7,205 bases of DNA from Paraktedonobacter sp036384215 (GTDB lineage Bacteria; Chloroflexota; Ktedonobacteria; Ktedonobacterales; Ktedonobacteraceae), in assembly GCA_036384215.1 (NCBI GenBank), contig DASVMX010000109.1, forward strand, positions 1 to 7,205, in the 5' to 3' direction. Position 1 is the stretch's first letter; every line of letters starts with the position of its first letter. The notes beneath the pieces are model-generated. The model was not told the DNA's origin, did not search any database, and was given only the letters and a program-made list of their open reading frames with translations. The position numbers and the translations under genes were made by a program. Of the stretch, positions 3,744 through 7,205 are shown piece by piece.

Positions 3744-6700
3744 GTGAGTTCTTTTCTCGACGCTCTCGCCCAGCGGGTCATTATTTACGACGGGGCCATG
3801 GGCACGAATATTCAGCGCTACCAGTTGACCGCCGAGGATTACGGCGGGCAGGCGACGGAGGGCTGTAATGAATACCTGGTAATTACCAAACCCTCGGTGA
3901 TTGAGGAGATCCAGGCCGGTTTTCTGGAGGTGGGTTGTGATGTGCTGGAGACGAATTCGTTCACAGCCAGTCGTTTGAAACTGGACGAGTATGGCCTGGG
4001 CCAGTATACACGCGAGGTGAATCTGCAGGCCGCGCAACTGGCGCGTCGCCTGGCGGATAGCTATAGCACGCAGAGTCAGCCACGCTTTGTGGCCGGCTCG
4101 GTCGGTCCAACTGGCATGTTGCCCTCTTCGGACGATCCCGCGCTGAGCAATATTACCTACCAGCAACTGGTGGAGATTTTCCGCGAGCAGAGCGCGGCCC
4201 TGCTGGAAGGCGGGGTGGATGTGCTACTGATTGAGACCAGCCAGGATATTCTGGAGGTGCGAGCGGCAATTACGGGGATGCGCCACGCGATGCGCGAGGC
4301 TGGCCGCGCGGTACCTATTCAGGCCCAGGTTTCACTGGATACCAGCGGGCGCATGCTGCTGGGCACGGATATCGCGGCGGTGATGAATACACTGCTCAGC
4401 CTGCGCGTGGATATCATCGGCTTGAATTGCTCGACCGGCCCAGAACATATGCGCGAGCCGGTGCGCTACCTGGCGGAAAATTGTCCGCTGCCGATTTCGA
4501 CCCTGCCCAACGCGGGCATTCCCCTGAATGAGAACGGCCTGGCGGTCTACCCAATGAAGCCGGACGCGATGGCGGAGGCGCTGCGCGAGTTTGTCAGCGA
4601 ATTCGGGGTGGATGTCGTGGGCGGCTGCTGCGGCAATAGTCACGAGCATATGCGCGAGATCGTCAAGGCCTGCCGTACCGCTCCGCGCAAGATTCGCTCG
4701 CTGGCCGCGGGCCATTTCACGCGGAAGGACTTCAAAGAGATCTCGCTGCCCCTGGTGACCAGCGGTATCCGCGCGACCTCGCTGCTACAAGATCCCGCGC
4801 CCCTGCTGGTGGGCGAGCGCGTAAACTCGCAGGGCAGCCGCAAGGCCAAGCAGGCGCTGCTCAACGATGACTATGATACCCTGCTGGGCATCGCGCGCGA
4901 GCAGGTCGAGGGCGGCGCGCACGTGCTGGATGTCTGCGTGGCGCTGACCGAGCGCGTAGACGAGGCGCTCCAGATGGCGAAAACGACCAAGAAGCTCTCC
5001 ATGGGCATCGAAGCGCCGCTGGTCATCGACTCGACCGAGCCAGAGGTGATTAAAGCCGCGCTGGAGATCTATCCTGGCCGCGCGATGATCAATTCGATCA
5101 ACATGGAGAATGGCCGCCAGCGCATTGAAACCGTGCTGCCGATGGCCCTGGAACACGGCTCGGCGGTCGTCGCGCTGACCATCGATGAGGTCGGCATGGG
5201 CAAGACCACTGCGCGCAAGGTGGAGATCGCGCACCGCATCCATGAGATTTGCGTCAATGAATACGGCCTGGCCCCCAACTCGCTGATCTTCGATGCCCTG
5301 ACCTTCCCCATCACCACTGGCCAGGAAGATCTCCAGACGGCGGCGCTTGAAACCTTAGACGCGATCAAACGCATCAAGGCTGAACTGCCGGGTGTGCTGA
5401 CCATCCTGGGTGTGAGTAATGTCTCGTTTGGCCTGAAACAACACGCGCGGGCCGTGCTCAACAGTGTCTTCCTCTACCACGCGGTCAAAGCGGGACTGGA
5501 TGCCGCGATTGTCAACCCGACTCACATCACACCTTACGCGGAGATCGACAATGAACAGCGCCAGCTTGCCGAAGACTTGATCTACAATCGGCCTGACGCC
5601 CTGCCGCGCTATATCGCCTACTTTGAGGCTCACGAGCCACAGAGCAGCGATGACGCGACGAAAGTAGACCCTACCGAGGGGTTGAACACCTTTGAACGCC
5701 TGCACTGGCAGATCCTGCATCGCCGCAAAGAGGGCGTCGAGAAGCTGATCGACCAGGCCATTGGCGAACGCGCCACCGAGCTAGGCAGTGGACAGGGCGA
5801 GGCCGCGGTGAATGTACTCAACACCGTACTGCTGCCCGCCATGAAGGATGTAGGCGACCGCTTTGGCGCGGGCGAGCTGATTCTGCCCTTTGTGCTGCAA
5901 TCCGCGGAGGTGATGAAGCGCGCGGTCGCGCAGTTGGAGCGCTATCTGGAGCGCCAGGAGGGGTATACCAAGGGCAAGATAGTGCTGGCAACGGTCTTTG
6001 GCGATGTCCACGACATCGGCAAAAATCTAGTCAACACGATCCTGAGCAATAACGGCTACACGGTCTACGACCTGGGCAAACAGGTGCCGCTGAACACCAT
6101 CCTGGACAAGGCCGTCGAGGTCAACGCGGACGCAATTGGCCTCTCCGCCCTGCTGGTAAGCACCTCGAAGCAGATGCCGCTGGCGGTGAAAGAGCTGCAC
6201 AAACGCGGGCTGAACTTCCCGGTGATCGTGGGAGGCGCGGCAATCAATCGTTCTTATGGGCGGCGTATTCTCTTCGTTGACGATCAGGCGCCCGACTCCA
6301 CGCCCCTGCCCTACGCGTCCGGCGTCTTCTATGCCCGCGATGCCTTCGAGGGGCTGGAGATCGTCGATAAGCTGACCAGCGCGCCGGAGCAGCGCGCGTC
6401 TTTCGTCGCCCACAATAGCGAGGAAGCGCTGCGCGAACGCCTGCGTCCCGCCAGAACGATCCAGACCGGCCTGGAGGGCACGGCGGAAGATACCCGCCGC
6501 TCGGAAGCTATCAATGCCGCGGTGCCTATTCCCACGCCGCCGTTCTGGGGACCACGCGTGCTGGAACGCATAGGACTGGAAGATGTCGCCGGGTGCATGG
6601 ACCTGAATACGCTCTACCGCCTGCACTGGGGCGGCAAGGCGCATGGCGCCGAGTTCAAGCACCTGGTCGAGGAAGAGTTTCAGCCGCGCCTGGAACGCAT

Positions 6701-7205
6701 GCTGCGCGAAGCTCGCCAGCAGCGCTACTTGCAGCCACGCGTGGTTTACGGCTACTTCCCCTGCCAGTCCAGTGGCAACGAATTGCTTATCTACAATCAC
6801 CAGGCCTGGCAGGCGAAAGGCGAGTTACAGGAAGCCACGCGCCTGCGTTGTCCCCGCCAGCGCGAGCGCGACCGCCTCTCGCTGGCCGACTACTTCGCGC
6901 CAGTCGAGAGCGGCAAAGTCGACGTGGTGGCCCTGCAAGTTGTAACCATGAGCCAGATCGCCAGCGAAGCCATTCAGCAGCTCCAGGACGCGGGCAACTA
7001 CGCCGAAGCATACTTCGTCCACGGCCTCGCAGTCAACATGGCCGAAGGGCTGGCTGAATACGCCAATCGCGTGGTACGCCAGGAACTGGGCCTAAGCGGA
7101 GAACAGGGCCGGCGCTATAGCTGGGGCTATCCCGCCATCCCCGACCTGGAGGACCACGCCAGAATCTTCCAGCTCCTGTCCGCCAGCCAGACCATCGGCG
7201 TCACC
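3744..7205 (+). CDS. metH: cobalamin-dependent methionine synthase MetH (3' end cut by the window)
   Basis: The frame is open for 1154 codons to the window edge. MetH methylates homocysteine to methionine with methyltetrahydrofolate, using cobalamin as the carrier. All modules are visible in order. The homocysteine domain (about 1-310) has DGAMGT (16-21) and the zinc ligands Cys229 (NCSTGP) and Cys295-Cys296 (GGCCGN). The pterin domain (about 350-610) starts at LLVGERVNSQGSRK and contains GVSNVSFG. The cobalamin cap (about 650-740) is followed by the B12-binding domain with Asp754-x-His756-x-x-Gly759 (DVHDIGKN), where His756 is the expected cobalt ligand. SALLVST (801-807) and VGGAA (829-833) line the nucleotide tail. 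The AdoMet reactivation domain (about 930 onward) has Asp953 and Arg1124-x3-Gly-Tyr1129 (RYSWGYPAIPDLED), matching E. coli Asp946, Arg1134 and Tyr1139. By family comparison roughly 30 residues are missing beyond the edge. GTG 3744 is chosen for its GGAGG site and a family-like N-terminus (SSFLDALAQRV). Confidence 0.96.
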   Translation, partial: MSSFLDALAQRVIIYDGAMGTNIQRYQLTAEDYGGQATEGCNEYLVITKPSVIEEIQAGFLEVGCDVLETNSFTASRLKLDEYGLGQYTREVNLQAAQLARRLADSYSTQSQPRFVAGSVGPTGMLPSSDDPALSNITYQQLVEIFREQSAALLEGGVDVLLIETSQDILEVRAAITGMRHAMREAGRAVPIQAQVSLDTSGRMLLGTDIAAVMNTLLSLRVDIIGLNCSTGPEHMREPVRYLAENCPLPISTLPNAGIPLNENGLAVYPMKPDAMAEALREFVSEFGVDVVGGCCGNSHEHMREIVKACRTAPRKIRSLAAGHFTRKDFKEISLPLVTSGIRATSLLQDPAPLLVGERVNSQGSRKAKQALLNDDYDTLLGIAREQVEGGAHVLDVCVALTERVDEALQMAKTTKKLSMGIEAPLVIDSTEPEVIKAALEIYPGRAMINSINMENGRQRIETVLPMALEHGSAVVALTIDEVGMGKTTARKVEIAHRIHEICVNEYGLAPNSLIFDALTFPITTGQEDLQTAALETLDAIKRIKAELPGVLTILGVSNVSFGLKQHARAVLNSVFLYHAVKAGLDAAIVNPTHITPYAEIDNEQRQLAEDLIYNRPDALPRYIAYFEAHEPQSSDDATKVDPTEGLNTFERLHWQILHRRKEGVEKLIDQAIGERATELGSGQGEAAVNVLNTVLLPAMKDVGDRFGAGELILPFVLQSAEVMKRAVAQLERYLERQEGYTKGKIVLATVFGDVHDIGKNLVNTILSNNGYTVYDLGKQVPLNTILDKAVEVNADAIGLSALLVSTSKQMPLAVKELHKRGLNFPVIVGGAAINRSYGRRILFVDDQAPDSTPLPYASGVFYARDAFEGLEIVDKLTSAPEQRASFVAHNSEEALRERLRPARTIQTGLEGTAEDTRRSEAINAAVPIPTPPFWGPRVLERIGLEDVAGCMDLNTLYRLHWGGKAHGAEFKHLVEEEFQPRLERMLREARQQRYLQPRVVYGYFPCQSSGNELLIYNHQAWQAKGELQEATRLRCPRQRERDRLSLADYFAPVESGKVDVVALQVVTMSQIASEAIQQLQDAGNYAEAYFVHGLAVNMAEGLAEYANRVVRQELGLSGEQGRRYSWGYPAIPDLEDHARIFQLLSASQTIGVT

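Noticed and set aside
6027..6800. 257-codon open frame on the minus strand inside metH, and other long antisense frames across 3657-6800
   Set aside because: They lie opposite a clearly recognisable MetH, have no recognisable domains or ribosome sites, and are expected as shadows in GC-rich coding DNA.

Overview
The window looks like ordinary chromosomal DNA from a GC-rich free-living bacterium. My best guess is Chloroflexota, perhaps Ktedonobacteria. That rests on a Thr/Pro/Lys-spaced CAP-domain lipoprotein, moderately high GC, GTG start use and the style of the MetH and class V aminotransferase proteins. It is an inference from protein style, not a database result. I see no tRNA, rRNA, CRISPR array, insertion sequence or phage gene.

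Layout. Positions 1-215 are a leader and promoter region with a 15-bp palindrome. Positions 216-884 (+) encode a secreted lipoprotein with a CAP/SCP domain, followed by a large 18-bp hairpin. An extended -10 promoter candidate then precedes a class V PLP enzyme at 1020-2195 (+). This gene converges on a GNAT acetyltransferase at 2298-2744 (-). Between their stop codons lies an 80-bp perfect palindrome with no spacer, centred exactly midway between the two stops. A divergent region of about 330 bp (2745-3071) holds a 14-bp perfect hairpin and a consensus extended -10 promoter. This promoter serves a DJ-1/PfpI-family protein at 3072-3605 (+). After 138 bp comes cobalamin-dependent methionine synthase, metH, from 3744 to the window edge (+). 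It is truncated by the window, probably only some tens of residues from its C-terminus.

How the genes relate. MetH makes methionine from homocysteine and methyltetrahydrofolate and carries all its modules on one chain. The other four genes are single units with no clear shared pathway. The class V enzyme distantly resembles the ergothioneine C-S lyase EgtE, but no other ergothioneine gene is present. I found no previously undescribed gene system. The most notable feature is DNA structure: three of the intergenic regions carry strong inverted repeats, and the 80-bp palindrome has a nested architecture that suggests a fold-back (template-switch) duplication of a terminator.
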